From: Dromaius novaehollandiae
Lineage: Eukaryota; Chordata; Aves; Casuariiformes; Dromaiidae
DNA: 64,000 nt
Assembly (NCBI RefSeq): GCF_036370855.1
Contig: NC_088098.1
Location: 206,939,336-207,003,335 of the forward strand
Reading direction: 5' to 3'
Part shown: one piece after another, positions 10,661 through 24,800 of the stretch
Numbering within the stretch: position 1 is the first letter of the stretch
How the letters are laid out: the number at the start of each line of letters is the position of its first letter
Translations under genes and position numbers: made by a program
Notes under the pieces: generated by a model
The model's database searches: none
What the model saw: only the letters and a program-made list of their open reading frames with translations
What the model was told of the DNA's origin: nothing

Positions 10661-12748
10661 GGGTGGCTGTTCCCCGATCTCTGTGTTCAGCACTGGGCAG
10701 CGTGCCTCGCATAACCTTCCTTTGTGCAGCTTAAGCTCTGAGTTTAAAATAAAAAGCAGGAACATAGATACAGCTGTGTAAGAGGCAAGGAGCAAAGCGA
10801 TGGTCCAGCATTGGTCGTACTGAAATTTTAGACTCTTATGTTGTGATTTCAGGTCTGGGCTGTCATCAGCTGCAGTGCTCGTGTTCAGGCTCTGCAGTGA
10901 ATGCAGTGGGCTGGGTTCAGCAGGACTGTTAGCTGCAGGCATGGTGCTTTACAGACCCGTTCTGTGTCACTGGGGCAGTTCAGCTCCAGGCTTAGCTCAG
11001 CCACTTTCTCTTGGCTTGGAAGTGAGCTAATAAACTGTGCTTGGCCAGTCTTGGTCTCATGTAGCGCTAAAATAGATTCTTCAGTGCTGTATTTTTGAAA
11101 ATGAAGAGCACAGTGCAAAGGTCCCTGAGTTCAGGTCTGTTAAGGCCAAGCCAAACTCAAACTGACTTCAGAAAGAGCCAGTGGGGAGCAGGGACAGGAT
11201 CCAGTGGATTTTTTAAATGCTTCATGAAGGTGTACGGCCAGGTTGGATCTGGTTCTGCATCTGAACTAATACATCCCCGCTATTACTTATAATTAGTTCA
11301 GGTAAGTCTGGAGAGCAAATGGCTTTCTCAGATTGTGGGTCTGGTAGCGTCTGTGCTGAGCCAGAACTAATAAGGCCTGCAGGGCTCCAGCTGACTTGCC
11401 CGTTGTCACTGAAATGTGTTTGCAGTTGTTGGTCAATGAGCCAAGGTTAGTTACCCTGTCAGTGTTACCTTCTCACTGCTTTCTAAAGGGATTTGTGTCT
11501 GTTAGCTTTGTTTCCTGAATAGTAGTTCAGTGGCAGTAATAATGTTCTCTGCAGTGGTATGTTCATGTTCAGTGTTGAAATTAGAAAATATTTTTGTTGC
11601 TCAAGTCTTGCATTTTCTGGTCTCATTAAAAGTGAAAAATGAACAAAAAATGCAAGTACAATATGAACAAATAACCTTTATTTGTGATATCAAAAAAGTG
11701 TATAGAATGTTATCTTAGTTTTTGTCTTCTCTTTAATTTTCTTTAAAATAATCTCTTGTTCTTTGTCATCTAACTTTCCACTTGATAGGCTGGTGCCTTT
11801 ATGTATTTCTGTGCATGTGTCTCTTGTGTCTTAGGTATCTTTAGTCTGTGGTTAATGGATGTGTATATCTTGCAGATGATATATTTAAGATGGTGCTGTT
11901 TGATCATGGTTTTTTTGGCATTGGTTGTCCATCTTAAATTCTTGGTATATTGGGTTCGGATTGTGGAGTGTCCAGTTCCTGCCTGGCAGTTTTGAATGCA
12001 GTGCATGATGACAGGGTGTCTTTGTGTGGCAGAGGCCGGGTTGAGTCTGTTTCACTCCTTTGCCACAGAATAACGTATAGTTGCAATTCTTGGCATCAGT
12101 TATTTCATTTTTAGGGACATGCTGCTGATAGGTGAGTTTCTGGAGTTTCTAAATGTTTCAAACAAACCCACTTCTCATTGGTTGCCTGGGGCTCTGCATA
12201 AGTCAGTCCCAAAGGACTGTGCTGCACTATTGATGTCAGTGCTGTGCCTGCACTAAACAGAGCCAGGAGAAGAGCTAGGGCATTCAGGATGTGTGACGAT
12301 CCTAATTTAATTGTCAAGACCATATGGTCCATGTCAGCCAGCACTTCCAGTGATGATACCTAGATGCAGTTTGACTGATAGCGGAGGAACTGTTTCCAGT
12401 AGGCAGTATGGGTGAGGCTGTCATTTCTGCGGAGAAGAAAGAGTTAAGTTACAAGCTGTGCTGTACCATTTGCCTGAAGGACAGGAGAGAATAGCTCATG
12501 GCCTTGTTTTATTTACTTCTATAAACAAAACCTCAGATTCTCACTGTGCTTCAACTTTCAGACATGTTGGAGAAGTTTTTCACTTTTGAAAAATTGAATG
12601 GATTCTGTCAATCCTATGCCAAGTGATAGCTTGTGTTGTGTAATGGGAATTGTCATTGCTGCTACAGTTCCAGGAACAATGTAGCTTCTAATGAATGTCT
12701 TTCATTGTAGATTGTAGTAATGACCCCTTTTTGCTTTTGATTCTGTAG
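10361..12748 (+). other. CWC15: CWC15 intron 1
   Basis: GTAAGT donor at 10361 and pyrimidine-rich acceptor ending TAG at 12746-12748. The first 300 bp are the G-rich half of the CpG island, with many runs of three or more G. The rest is A+T-rich with no recognisable exon. Confidence 0.55.
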
Positions 12749-12884
12749 TTAAAATGACCACAGCAGCAAGGCCAACATTTGAACCTGCAAGAGGAGGAAG
12801 AGGAAAAGGAGAAGGAGACTTAAGTCAGCTATCCAAACAATATTCCAGTAGAGATCTTCCTTCTCATACTAAAATCAAATATAG
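12749..12884 (+). other. CWC15: CWC15 exon 2 (start codon, residues 1-44)
   Basis: Acceptor TAG at 12746-12748, five bases of 5' UTR (TTAAA), ATG at 12754-12756, donor GTAAGT at 12885. It ends in phase 2 within the codon for Arg44. It encodes the most conserved N-terminal block, including [20 protein letters not shown]. Confidence 0.95.
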
Positions 12885-15800
12885 GTAAGTTTTGCTTTTC
12901 AGTCTCTCTTCTTGCAAAACAGGCTGAGAAAGATTTTTCTGTTGCAAATGCTGCTCTGAGATTTTTCACTCTGAGATTTTTCACGATAGATGTTCATGTG
13001 CTTGACACTGAGTAGACACCAGATACTGTGCAGCAGTGCTGAGAGAGTGTGCTGAAACTGTAAGTCTCAAAAGCAGACTTAGGAGATTGGAGAGGTTTAA
13101 TTTAACTTGTATTTATTACTGCTTATGGAGGTGAATCACCCGCTTTCTCTCATTTCTGCATTTTGGGCAGTGGAGTCAAAAGAAAAGCACTGGGAAGAGT
13201 GGGAGCTAACTGAGCTACTGAGGGTGATGCTGTCACTTGTAGAGCGAGATGGGAGAAGAGGTGTGAAGCAGAGCAGTCTTAAAAGCAGGAGCTGCCCATT
13301 TTATATTTGGCAAAGAACTACTGATGGAGAGACTTGAGGAGAGTCAGGGAAATAATGGAACAGCGTTGGGACATTGGCTTATGTGAGAAGGGCTGATGTT
13401 AAATGCTACAAGTGTTTCTTGCAGGTGCCAGAAGAAGAAATTGCTTTAATCAATATGAGAGAGAATGAAATCTTGTATGAATATTCTCCTCTGCTTCAAA
13501 TGTATAAGATATCTTCATTATCATTTTGAAAGATGAAGTGAAATTTGGAATCAATGTTATATAGATGTGTAGAATTCAGAGGAGATGCATCAGCCTGGAA
13601 ATGTTTTTAAACAGCTGATGTTATTCTTGTCAGTGAAACTTCTGTTAAGGTTTTAGGTTTGTACTTCCTGTGTACAGATGTTTCTCCTCACCCCTCTCCC
13701 TCCTGACCCACTGGTTTTGAAGAATACGTATGGATAGGAGAGTTGGAGTGTTTTGGAGAATATCAAAATCAATAGCGTAAAAAGTGCTGTCAAATGCTAG
13801 TTCATTATTACGGGAGAAATTGCTGGTGTCCCTTTAAGCAGAAGTGGGATGTGGAACACCATATCCTTTGAGAAAAATGGGGGGAAAATTATATATACAG
13901 GAATATACAGTGTATATTTTAACAAATCTCTTCACTTGTTGGGGGTTAGGTGTGAGTTCAGTGTCTTCTCTTCTTCCTCCAAAGTACCTAATGCAAAATT
14001 ACCTTTGTTAAATAGTCAGGAGTGCATCATTGCAAAAAAGGTTCAGTATTTCATTTGTATATCTTGTGCTTGCCTGAATGAGACAGAGTTTTGGAGGATT
14101 TTTGCAGCTAAATCGGGGATTTGAAATTCAGGTTTTTAATTACAAGAGCAAATGAAATACTTCATCACAAAGACAGGCTATGCACACAGTGTATTTATAG
14201 TAGCTGAAGTCTGGGTTTCTTCCAAGCATTCTTATTTCCAGAACTAGGTTCACAGAAAGGTGAAAGGAATTGCTTGTTTTTATTCATTAAGTTCCATCCA
14301 GAGAGCGCTGAATTTTCTATGGAAATCTAAAAGAATTAATGTGACTCAGATATAAACAGTTTGTTGGTTTTGGCCAGTATGTTTTATATAAAAGAGGAAA
14401 AATATGTATTTATAATATGTCTTACTGAAGCTAGTGTTTTCACTGGTCCCCCCAACTTTTTTTTTTTTTTTTTTTTTTTTTAAGAGGCATGGGATGTTAT
14501 CTGATATATCTCCTAGGGGGAGGGTTTAAGACAAATATGCTCTGGTTTTGATCTTATCTGTAAGGCCTCAGAAACCTGGTGTGTGCAGCAGTAACTTGGG
14601 ATGGTATAACTGTGTGAGGAAAGTTGGCCAGAAGACTGGTGTATGTTGGATAGGACACTGGGCTTGGATCTGCTGCAGAATGGCAGAAGACTTAGAAATA
14701 ACTACAAGATATAGATATAGTCATCTTATTTTTGCAGGAGTTAATGTAGGGTTTTTTAATTCATTTGAGAGCCACTGGAAGGAGCATGTAATGTATAATA
14801 CATTAAGAGACGGGGAATGATAAAGTGAATGTGAAGAAATGTGTGTCCTTATGGTACCCAGGTCTTATTCTTACCTGTTCATCCCAAGGTGCTACCAGTT
14901 GAAGACTGTCCACCTCCGCCTTTTATTTAACCCCCTCATGTTATTTTAGACAGGCCACTCAGGATGCTCCTGAAGAGGTCCGTAACCGTGATTTCAGAAG
15001 GGAGCTGGAGGAGAGAGAACGGGTTGCTGCAAGAGAAAAGAACAGAGATAGACCAACCAGAGGTAAAAATAAGTCTTTAACAAAAAAACAAAAGTCTTAA
15101 TACCTTTGTGTGGCATTACTCTAACAGAAGATTCCATGGTGTAAGAAATTTGCAAGTTGCTGACAGCATGTCTTGTGGGTAGAACTGAGGCGTTTGGTCT
15201 GATGGTTCAGAGCTGTTGACCTGCACAGGAATGTCCCCTGGCTTTCATACTGGCTTCATGCTAGAAGAAATCTAGGTCAGCCAGTTGAAAAGCATAGGCC
15301 ATCAGGCAGGCCAGCTGATACGCTATGATTGTAATGAACTGGCAACAAATACGTACAGTTAATAAAGGGCTTTTTTGTGCTTGGACAAAGGAGACGGGAA
15401 GGAGAAGGGGAATGACTCATCTTCTACTGTTGCAGTACCCATGAAACAATTGCGTTTTAAAGTATGTGGTGTTGTTCAGGTACAATCGAGTGATCAACCG
15501 AAATGCAAATCAAAAGGTTAATTGAGAAATAGTCATTTTTAATGTTAAGGTTGACAGAATTTAGGTACTGTTTGTGCTTTAGAATGTGTGAAGCTTACAT
15601 AGGTTTTATGGGGCTTTCAAATTTACAGACCAAAGCAGATGTGATTTGGATGAAACTAAGACAACGGTAAGGATTTGCAGTGGCCCAGAAAGGGAACACT
15701 CCAGCTGGATGTGTAGAATGGGTATATTTCTCTGCAGTTTCTTTTCCTGCTGTTCTTTTTTCTTGAAATAGTGACTTGAAAAAACTGTTAGAGGAGAAGT

Positions 15801-18800
15801 TTTGAGTTTGGAGTTGTTAGTGCTTCCCTTGAGAATATTTCCAAGGTAGGAATTAGCGTGGGCATTAAGATTAAGAAGTGACAAAAAACAAAGCATAATT
15901 TCATATCTCTTAGTGGAAAATAGGGTGAATTGTTTGTCTTTTTTTGGACATTAGATGCTGTAAAATGAAGTTAGGTGACTTATTTTCTATTTTTATTTTA
16001 AATCTTACTCAGAACACACAACATCGTCCTCTGTGTCTAAGAAACCTCGGCTAGACCAAATTCCTGCAGCAAATCTTGATGCTGATGATCCACTTACAGA
16101 TGTATGTATTTTTTTCTGTCTTCTCTGTCCTGTCTTTCTCCTGCCTTGGGAGAATGCAAATCCTATTAATTTACTATTAATAGGATATGTATTTTCAGGT
16201 CTCTTAAATCTTTAAGACAGGTAACTGCTCACTGGTTCCAACCCATCTTCTTTCTTCAGTTACTCTACTCTGGTGGGAATACTGGTTCAGAGTATTGTCT
16301 GGATGCCATTCTGTAATGGTATTCTTAGTAAGGAGCAAACATGCTGTGACTGCTAGTGTGTAAAGATTAGGAAACTTGAAACACCACTTAAAGGATGGGG
16401 AAAGAGTCACTTTTTAGACTTCATGAACCACTGAATTAGCTAGAATTCCCCAACGGCAGAGCTGTTGCTGTACACTGACTGTCTGCATAAGCAGTGGATT
16501 TTTACTTTTGGTTCCTTTCCTTATGCTGACATCTGGTATTTATGTCTAGTGCTTGACAGTAGGCTGAGTGGGTTTTGTTTGTTTGTTTCTTAATCTTGTT
16601 ATATTTGGTCACATCAGCATTGGATGTGGTATTCAGGCACACTATTATGGTGACTTAGGTTACAATGATTAGAGAGTGGCTGAGGACAGTCATTTTCTGG
16701 AATCTGTTAGCATGTGAACTGCTGAATTATAAATAATGAATTGCAGTCATCCACATAAGAACAAACTCATACATTGTGTCTTGGCTTTACTTTATAAGAA
16801 CAAATAAACCATTTGTATTGCATTTGTTGTTACTGCAAACATCCAAGAACTTCGGAAATCAGCCAGCAGCAAATTGCAGCCTTTAGCTGGGCAGACCAGG
16901 ACTGTTTTTTTTTGATTTTTTTGTTTGTTTGTTTTTTCTCTTTTTGTTCAGATAAGCAATATGTCTCCTGGTAACTTTCAGGATTAAAAGCTAGTTTTAT
17001 TAAGTTGAGTAAGTGAGCAGCTTCCTGTTTCGTTTCATTGCTATTAGGAAGATGACGAAGATGAAGACCTGGAGGACAGTGATGATGATGACACTGCAGC
17101 GCTTCTGGCTGAACTAGAAAAAATCAAGAAAGAGCGAGCTGAGGAACAGGCTCGAAAGGTAAAATCTCACCCATAAAAGAGCCTTCGTATTTTTGCAAAT
17201 GTGCTTGTTAAGTCCTTATGGCACAGCAGTTTTAGGACCAGTGAGAACAGGTAAAACACAGTAAGCAGCAAGCTCAGTGCTGACACAGCCCTTCAAAAAG
17301 ACTCTTCTGAAGAGAAGAATCTGGCAGACACTTCAGGGTACTGTTTGGTGCTTTTGCTTATGGCTGTGAGCTCTGTTAAAACAATTGCTCTTTTAATAGC
17401 ATTGATGCTGTGTTGCCTTAGGAAGGACCACTTGTAACTCTAGGACCAGAGCTATCCTGATATGGTTATACGTGGGCCGGTTTTATTTGGAAAATATCTC
17501 CACAAAAACAAATGAATAATATGGCAGTTAGTCTTTTCAGAATGTTTGAAGTCAGCTCCATAGGTAACTTTCATACCTCCCTATTACCTCTCTGTACAGG
17601 TAGGGAGGGAAGTTTCTGTAGTTGGAGATTTCTCCAGTGAGTGGGAGCCAAAGGCATAGGATTTAATCCCATACCTTGGTGTAAGAAGTATTATTATGTG
17701 AAGGTTCTACCTTAGTGTAAAAAATCCTATCATCTTTGTATAACATACTCTAAGATGCTTTTTAGAACGTGTTAAATCAGTGTATTAGGTATTGATCAAG
17801 ATGTTTGCTGCTATGATGACTTTAATGTTTTGGTGCCTCTGAACTAATCAGAACCTTTCCCATAGTTCAGCATGCACACCAGTAATTTAACTGCTGGAGT
17901 GTGTTTCATGAGTGTTCTCCAGTAGAGTCGGCTAGCAGTAAACAGAGCATAACATCTAGCAGGTACTGTGAACAGCTAGGAGATGATAACGTTTTAACTA
18001 CTGTAGGCACCAGTGTAGTGCTTGACCACACTTCTGGCTACCCATATAGAAATTTACCTTTAAAATCAGCAAGGCGTATAAAACCAGTGAACTCTGGAAT
18101 TACAGATTTAAGTACTTTGGAAGGTTAAAAGATATACCAGTGTAAAATTTTGCTGCAGAAGACTTGTTGAAACTTGGTTCATCATCTGGTCTGTAAGTGC
18201 CCTTTTAAGTTAAAGTATATCTGAAAGCATCTCTGTAGGTATTTGATGCACACCACACAGCAATATTCAGTAATATTTAATTGTGTTCTGCAGTAATAAC
18301 GTGGTGAAAATGACTTACGCTGACAGCAATTCTTCCACATATTCCTGTTTGAAATGTATTTGAAGTACATCAAGTGCAGGGTAGCAATGTATAGGGAAGG
18401 CTTCTATTTCAGCTGTCGTCACACAGTTCTTATGTGAAAATGTATACAGGTCTAAGGTTTCATCGTAATTGCCTGATAGTTGAAATTATGCATCTAAGTT
18501 AAACAGCATAGCTTGTTTGTCACATTTCAATTTAGAAAACTCGCATTATGAAAACAGTGGCAGTAAATTGCAGCACACAAAACTAAGTGCATGTTTCTCA
18601 GTTCATGTGTATAAAGCAAAAGATGTGTTGTCAAATCTATGAAATTCTTTTTGTCACTAGAGGGTGCTAAAAGCTATGAAGTATCTAGCGTAGAACTTGT
18701 TCTGTTCTGCTGTCTTATTCTCTCTTCATGGATGTTCCCCTTCCCCCAGAAGTAGAGATTATAATCTCCCACACTATGTGCATATTCAATACATGCACAG

Positions 18801-21800
18801 TTATCTGAATGAATCCTTTTGTTTCTTCTGAAAAATAAGTATTAGCTATTTATTTGTAGTAGTGCACATTAGTGCACACTTGCTACATACTCTGTTCACC
18901 CTGTCAGTAGGTAGTGATTTGTGTTGATAGACTTTCCTAAAAATTGACATCTTCAGTAATGAGTGGCTGTTGTAAAGTACTTGCAATCTTCTTCCCCACC
19001 CCTGAGTAGGAAAGTAAGACTATGTCAATGAAAAAGGAAAAACCAGCCATCCAAGGTGGTGCCCAACCACCTTGGAGTCTTTGGGAGCAAGGGACTCCTT
19101 ACAAAAGATTGCTTAGGTATTTTGGCTTCAGGGGTGCAATCTGTTTAGATTATGCTTTCAGTTTCCCATATCTTTAAAATGAGGCATTGCTTGCAAAGCA
19201 TTTTATCACCATTTTGTATAAATTCCTTTCCCCATGAGATATGTGGGATTTTGTTATCAGCGTGTTGCAAACCATGATTTAACGCTAATTTTATAAGTAA
19301 TTTTATGTTAGTCATCCAGCTGACTTCAGGATAACATCTCATTTGAACACTTGATTGTGTAGTTGCTGTTAATCCTAATCTACATAAAGAGGTGGTTTAT
19401 ATACTGAAATGCTGTTGTCCATAGTAGACAGCATGGATAAAATAATAGCAACACAAAAGGGAAACTCCAGACGGCATGCCTGCTTGCTCTTCTTCATGTT
19501 CTCAGATCTCTTCCTTGTTATACAGACAAATTAACATGGGGTCTTAAGATGGCAGTGCATGTTCTTAGAGCATGTTAGTTTTAAGACGAAATTGGTTAAG
19601 TACAGTACTGTATCATATGTAAATATTGCCTGATATGTGAAACGCTAGTACAATTATTTTTGAGACTTTTTTTTTAAAGTAAACTTCATATTCTTGTTAA
19701 TTACCTTCACTCGTTGCTTTGCCCATTATTTAAGTTGCTATTAAAAGGAGGGCTATTCCTTTTAAAATGCATCTCTGGTAAAACAAGACTTAAAAACCAA
19801 AGATGGGAATCTGCTGTTCTTTAGATTGTCATGCTCTCTGTTAAGTTCCCTTGTGTGGTGGCATCAATTTGCATAGAAAACCTTTAAACCTAATTTTGAT
19901 AAATGTTAGTATTTAAGATGTTCTCACTGCTTTCACGCTGATGTTGTCCTTTGATCTGTAAAGAAAATAGGTTTTCAACCAAATAAGAGATTGCTGTTAA
20001 AGCCTGTTAATTTCTCAAAATGTACAAGTTCCCATGAATTTTGTAGAAACATTAAAGAAGTAAGATAAACTTAAAACCAAACATGGAATTTATCCTGACT
20101 CATTCCTCCCACCCTCCAAAATTTTAATTTCTCAGGTTGTGTCTAGTAGAGACTAAAGTGTTTTGAAAGCCATTTCTGTGGAAATCTTCTGTATCTATCT
20201 AAAACTGTACAAACACTAGATCTGCTATTTGTGCTTAATATCCATGGATAGTTAGCAGGTTTCATGTAAAATGAAACTTGTCTTCCATGTATCTGTACTC
20301 CAAATCAAGCATTATGATGCTCTTGCTTTTCAGTCTTCAAACACTTCCTTAAAAGGTAAATTAAAATAATTAAAAACAAACCTTGTCGAGCATTCCAGTG
20401 AGCAGCTGAATATACGAGCACAGTTCCAGCAAAGCTATTTTAAAATCCAATCATTTTACACTTATCTGAGAATAGATGTAGGGCTTTTGGGTTGTTTTCC
20501 TCCAGTGTTATTTCACCAAGTGCTTCTCCATAACTGAATATATTACTTTACTAATAGTCAAAGTAGAACCACTACAGATCTTAGCTCTATCCCATTTTAG
20601 CCACGTCCTCAACTTCTTTCTAACGTTCAAATAAATACTAGAAAATGAATCTTGGTAGTGTATAATTAAAACTAGAATATCAGATCAATGATTAATAGAG
20701 GATTTCAGTGAAGAGACAAAACTAGATGACCCAGTATATTTCTTTATTAAATATTTGTGGGACATGCTATCAATATCTCCCTTCATTAAGAACTAACAAT
20801 AGACCCTCCCTTGTGGAAGTAATGACAATAGATCTGAATATAGACACTGCCGTTGCAATTACTCTGTACTCTTACCATTTTTTTTTTTTTGAAGTTCCAA
20901 TCAATTATTTTAATCACTGCATTGTGGTGTTAGTAATTTGCATAGCATCATGTAACTGGGATGGATCTCTGCATTACTGAGTTTAGTTCCATGCTGTTAA
21001 AGGCAATGTTGTCATAGTTTGTCATCTAAAAATCAGCATTTGAATAAGAATGTGTAATTTTCCGTCTTTGAAATGTGGATATTTCTGTTTTACTTTCAGC
21101 AACTCAAAATCTGTAAGAACTGTACAGGATAATATTTTAATGCAGTGGAGTCATTTCAGGAATTTCAGCACTTTCTGTAAAAGTAATCTTGCTCTGAGCT
21201 AAGGCTAAGAACCCTACTGAAAAAAACACTACAGTAACAATAATGTTTTTCTTTCCTTTGCGGTCAGAAACAAATATGCCAAGGGACTGTTCTTCATACA
21301 GCAAGATAAGGAATAATTGTTTAGTTGAGGTAAATATAGTTTTGTCCACATTCTTTTTTCCACCTGCGATGCCACACGGTGAGTTCAATGTCGTACAGTG
21401 GAGCCTTGCTGTGCGATCCTGCTCACACAGTTTCATCTCCCTCTGCTTTCTTGGGGTATGGGACTCCCTCTGCCAGTGCAGTCTTACTGCCTCCTCCATA
21501 ATATTTATATTCTGTTGTGTCTGCCACTAACATGGTGGCAACAAAGGAAGAAGTTATTTCCTACTATCAATGGTGCTGACTTCTGATTTAACTGTGCATA
21601 TTGTTGGTACAACACGCTGCCATTGAAAAGCACAACGCTGTGCTGTACGTAGTGATGGAATAATCTGTAGCATGTTTTTTGCTAAGATGGCTTAGGAAAA
21701 GAGTTATAAACCTCATCTCACTGAACAGAAAGGAAGGCAAAGAGGTTTTATTTTGGAAAGGGTGGAGTGAATAGAGTTATATTATTTTCTCCCTTAGGCT

Positions 21801-24800
21801 TTTTTTCTGTTGTGGGTTTGTTGTATCCATAGTGTTTTAGCTTATTATGCCTTTGTTCCACCACACAAAAGAACAATATAGGCTTTGGAGCTATCTGAGC
21901 CACTTATTTTGTGAACAGCTGTGCTTGATCATGCCCCAGAGGTGTGAAGTTCAGACAGCTAGGAAGGTTATGTCTGGTCCGCTTGGTTTGATACAACCCA
22001 TGCTCCGTTGCCTGGAGAGTCCCAACTTTCAGTGGAGGTGTGGGTAGTGGAAGATTTATATGGAAAATTCTGAAACATAATGAAAACCTTTTTTGGCTGG
22101 AGAAGAAGGATTCTGCAACTCTGGCCAAAATGTACAACTTAGCTTTAGCATAAATGTCAGCTTTACACTACTGTGAGTTACACCTGATACTTCCTCCGTG
22201 TCGCTTCTCTAACATGTGAAATGTAGCAGCTGACTTATTTTTTAACCTTGCATGTCATCTTTGGGAGGTTTTAGTCAAGCTATATAATAAAAGATCATCA
22301 AGACTCATTTTCAAAACTAGCCTATATCTTAAAAGTGTTCTAACAAAAATGTTGAAATGTCATTCCAACCAAGAACGGCTTTGAACGATTGAATTCCATA
22401 AAGAAATTACTGCGCACAGTGAATGCTTGTAAGGTCTTCTCTGTGGAGTGACTAAAACTGGTGGCATCTTACTCAACAGTTTGCTTTCAAGAGTCTCATT
22501 TGTAGATCTTCAGTAACAAAAATAAGCTTATAAAGTTTGTTACTGCTTTTAGTTGTGCTGTCTCTGCAGGCCTAAAAGGAAGCAGAGTTCTGTTTGTGAA
22601 CAGAGGTGCTAAGCAGCAAATGGTAGCACAAAGCACCCAAGGGCTCTGCAGCATCTTTTACAGTGGCTAAGGAAAATCCATCTTGAAAATAAGATTCATG
22701 GATGTTTTCTTTACCTGTTGTGAATATAAAAGAAGGTTTGACAGCTTCTGCTAGTGTTTTTAATAACTTTATAGGTGCAAAAATAAGATGTAGTAATTGA
22801 AAATGCCCAAGACTGTCCCTACTATTTCCTTTAATTATAGTGCAGTCTTTGCTACCTTCCAGTTCTCTGGAATTGTAGCTGACTTGAGTCAATGTAGGTT
22901 TTTGCCAACAATTACCAATTTTATGGCAGGATGCAATAGGGCTTAAAATGCCTAATTGTAGGGGTCCATATGTGAATTACGTATCCAGGCTTCCATTCTA
23001 GTGCCGTGGAGAACTAGTCAGTGCAGCTAGTGGAGCCTGCACGTGGTTAATCCCCTATGCATGTAGTTTAGGAAGAGCTGAAGAGCTTTTTTGGCTCTGT
23101 GTTGTATTCTCTAGATCTCCATTGAGATGTGATCTTAAATGCTTATGCCTAGGTGTATAGACATAGGTGTCTTAATCTGGAGCTGAATCCCACTGGTAGT
23201 CTTAAGCTACTGCTGTTAGTGTAACCCTTGTTAAAACAGTTCCGGTGACTGCTGTATATGTGGTTCCACTGCTGCTGGCTTCTCCATGTTATGAGGAAAG
23301 AAAATGGGAAATCAAAGGTTTACATATTATGAAAAAGGTTGCATACATTTCTTGTCTGTAATCCACAGAAAAAAGAGATGTAAAATTGAACTCTAATATT
23401 GGGGGAAAGTGCTGTTCCATATCAAATACTTCTGCTCTCTGTGATTCCTTATTTAGTAGGGTGATGGCGATAACTGATGTTGGAATGCAAATGCTGGATT
23501 CTGAGCTGTGCTTGAAAATGCAAAACTTTGGTTTATTTGTGTTAATAACTTCAGCTGCTGCAGTTTGTGTTAAAGCTCCATGGATACAACAGCAAGAGCA
23601 AGTTTTGCCCATCTGTATGTTTCAATTAGGGCATTACAGGGCTAGTTTTGAAGCAGTGCCATGTTAAGCAGCATGCCCTTCTTCACAGATTTTCACACTG
23701 GCAATTAATTGCAACTAATTTTAACATTTATTTGTGAGAAGCAGTCATCATACATATTTTTTCATAACTTAAACTCTGGCAGTTTTGGAAAGGTAAAAGC
23801 TGTATCGGTGATCCTGCCTAGTTTAATGTTTATATATATGGTAAGTTAGTATTGTACTTCAGGGTTTGGGATGTCTTTTATAGGAGTATTCCACTTATCT
23901 CATCTGTTAATTGAAGAATGTTAGAAGTTGTATATAGTTTTATTAATCATTATCACTTAACTGAAACTAAGTGTTTGAAGCAAGAGAACTCTGGCTAGCA
24001 TCAGTGCTCAAGTTTATCACACTCAAATCTTGTAAATGCTTTCATCAAGAAAAGCATGCCTCTTTTGGGATGCATAGCATGCCTCAGCCATGATTTTTGC
24101 CGTTTGAAAATAAACATCGCTCATGATCTCTCTCTGTCATCAGTTTATATCATTTATAAGAGCCATGGTTTGAGTCGCCTGTAGCTCTAATGAGACTCGA
24201 GTGCATTTTTTAACTGGGATGTTTTCAGATCATACTTCAGCATACAGAGGGAGGGGGAGACCTGGTTAGTCATCCAGATGAGAGAATTTTTTTTCTTTCT
24301 TTCTGGTATTTCATCGAAGAGCAACTCTTGTAATATATTTAAAAGGCTGTGGAAAAAATTGTTGATGTGAAATGAATATTACGTATTCATTTTGAAGTCT
24401 GTGAACATTTAAGTCACTAAATATATTACTACAGCTGGTAAGTGTGGACAGTGAAATCTGTTTTGTGTTCCCTGTAGTGCAGTGCTTTAGCCAGGCTTGA
24501 GTTAGGTGCTTTTTAACAGTGCAAAGAGAAGTAAGTCTTTCTGATTCTTAATACCAGAATTCCTAAATAGTCTTACAACATTCCCTGCTCAGTTTCACCT
24601 TAAATTTCTCAATTTTCCTTTTAATTAGTCCCTGGAGAAGTTGTGGTTTTAAAATTTGAGGTAGACTGCTGAAGATGGTGAAGAAGCATTACAGCATCTT
24701 TAAGCTTCTTTCACAGATCAATAACTTTATAAATTTATTCTCTTTTCTCATGAGGATAAGGAAAAACTGTTAATCTGTATACAATTTTAATATAATAAAT

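Noticed and set aside
9804-10712. 302-codon minus-strand ORF across the CWC15 promoter
   Set aside because: The upper part is low-complexity Pro/Ser/Ala sequence from the CpG island and antisense to CWC15 exon 1. Only the lower 93 codons were kept as a weak candidate.
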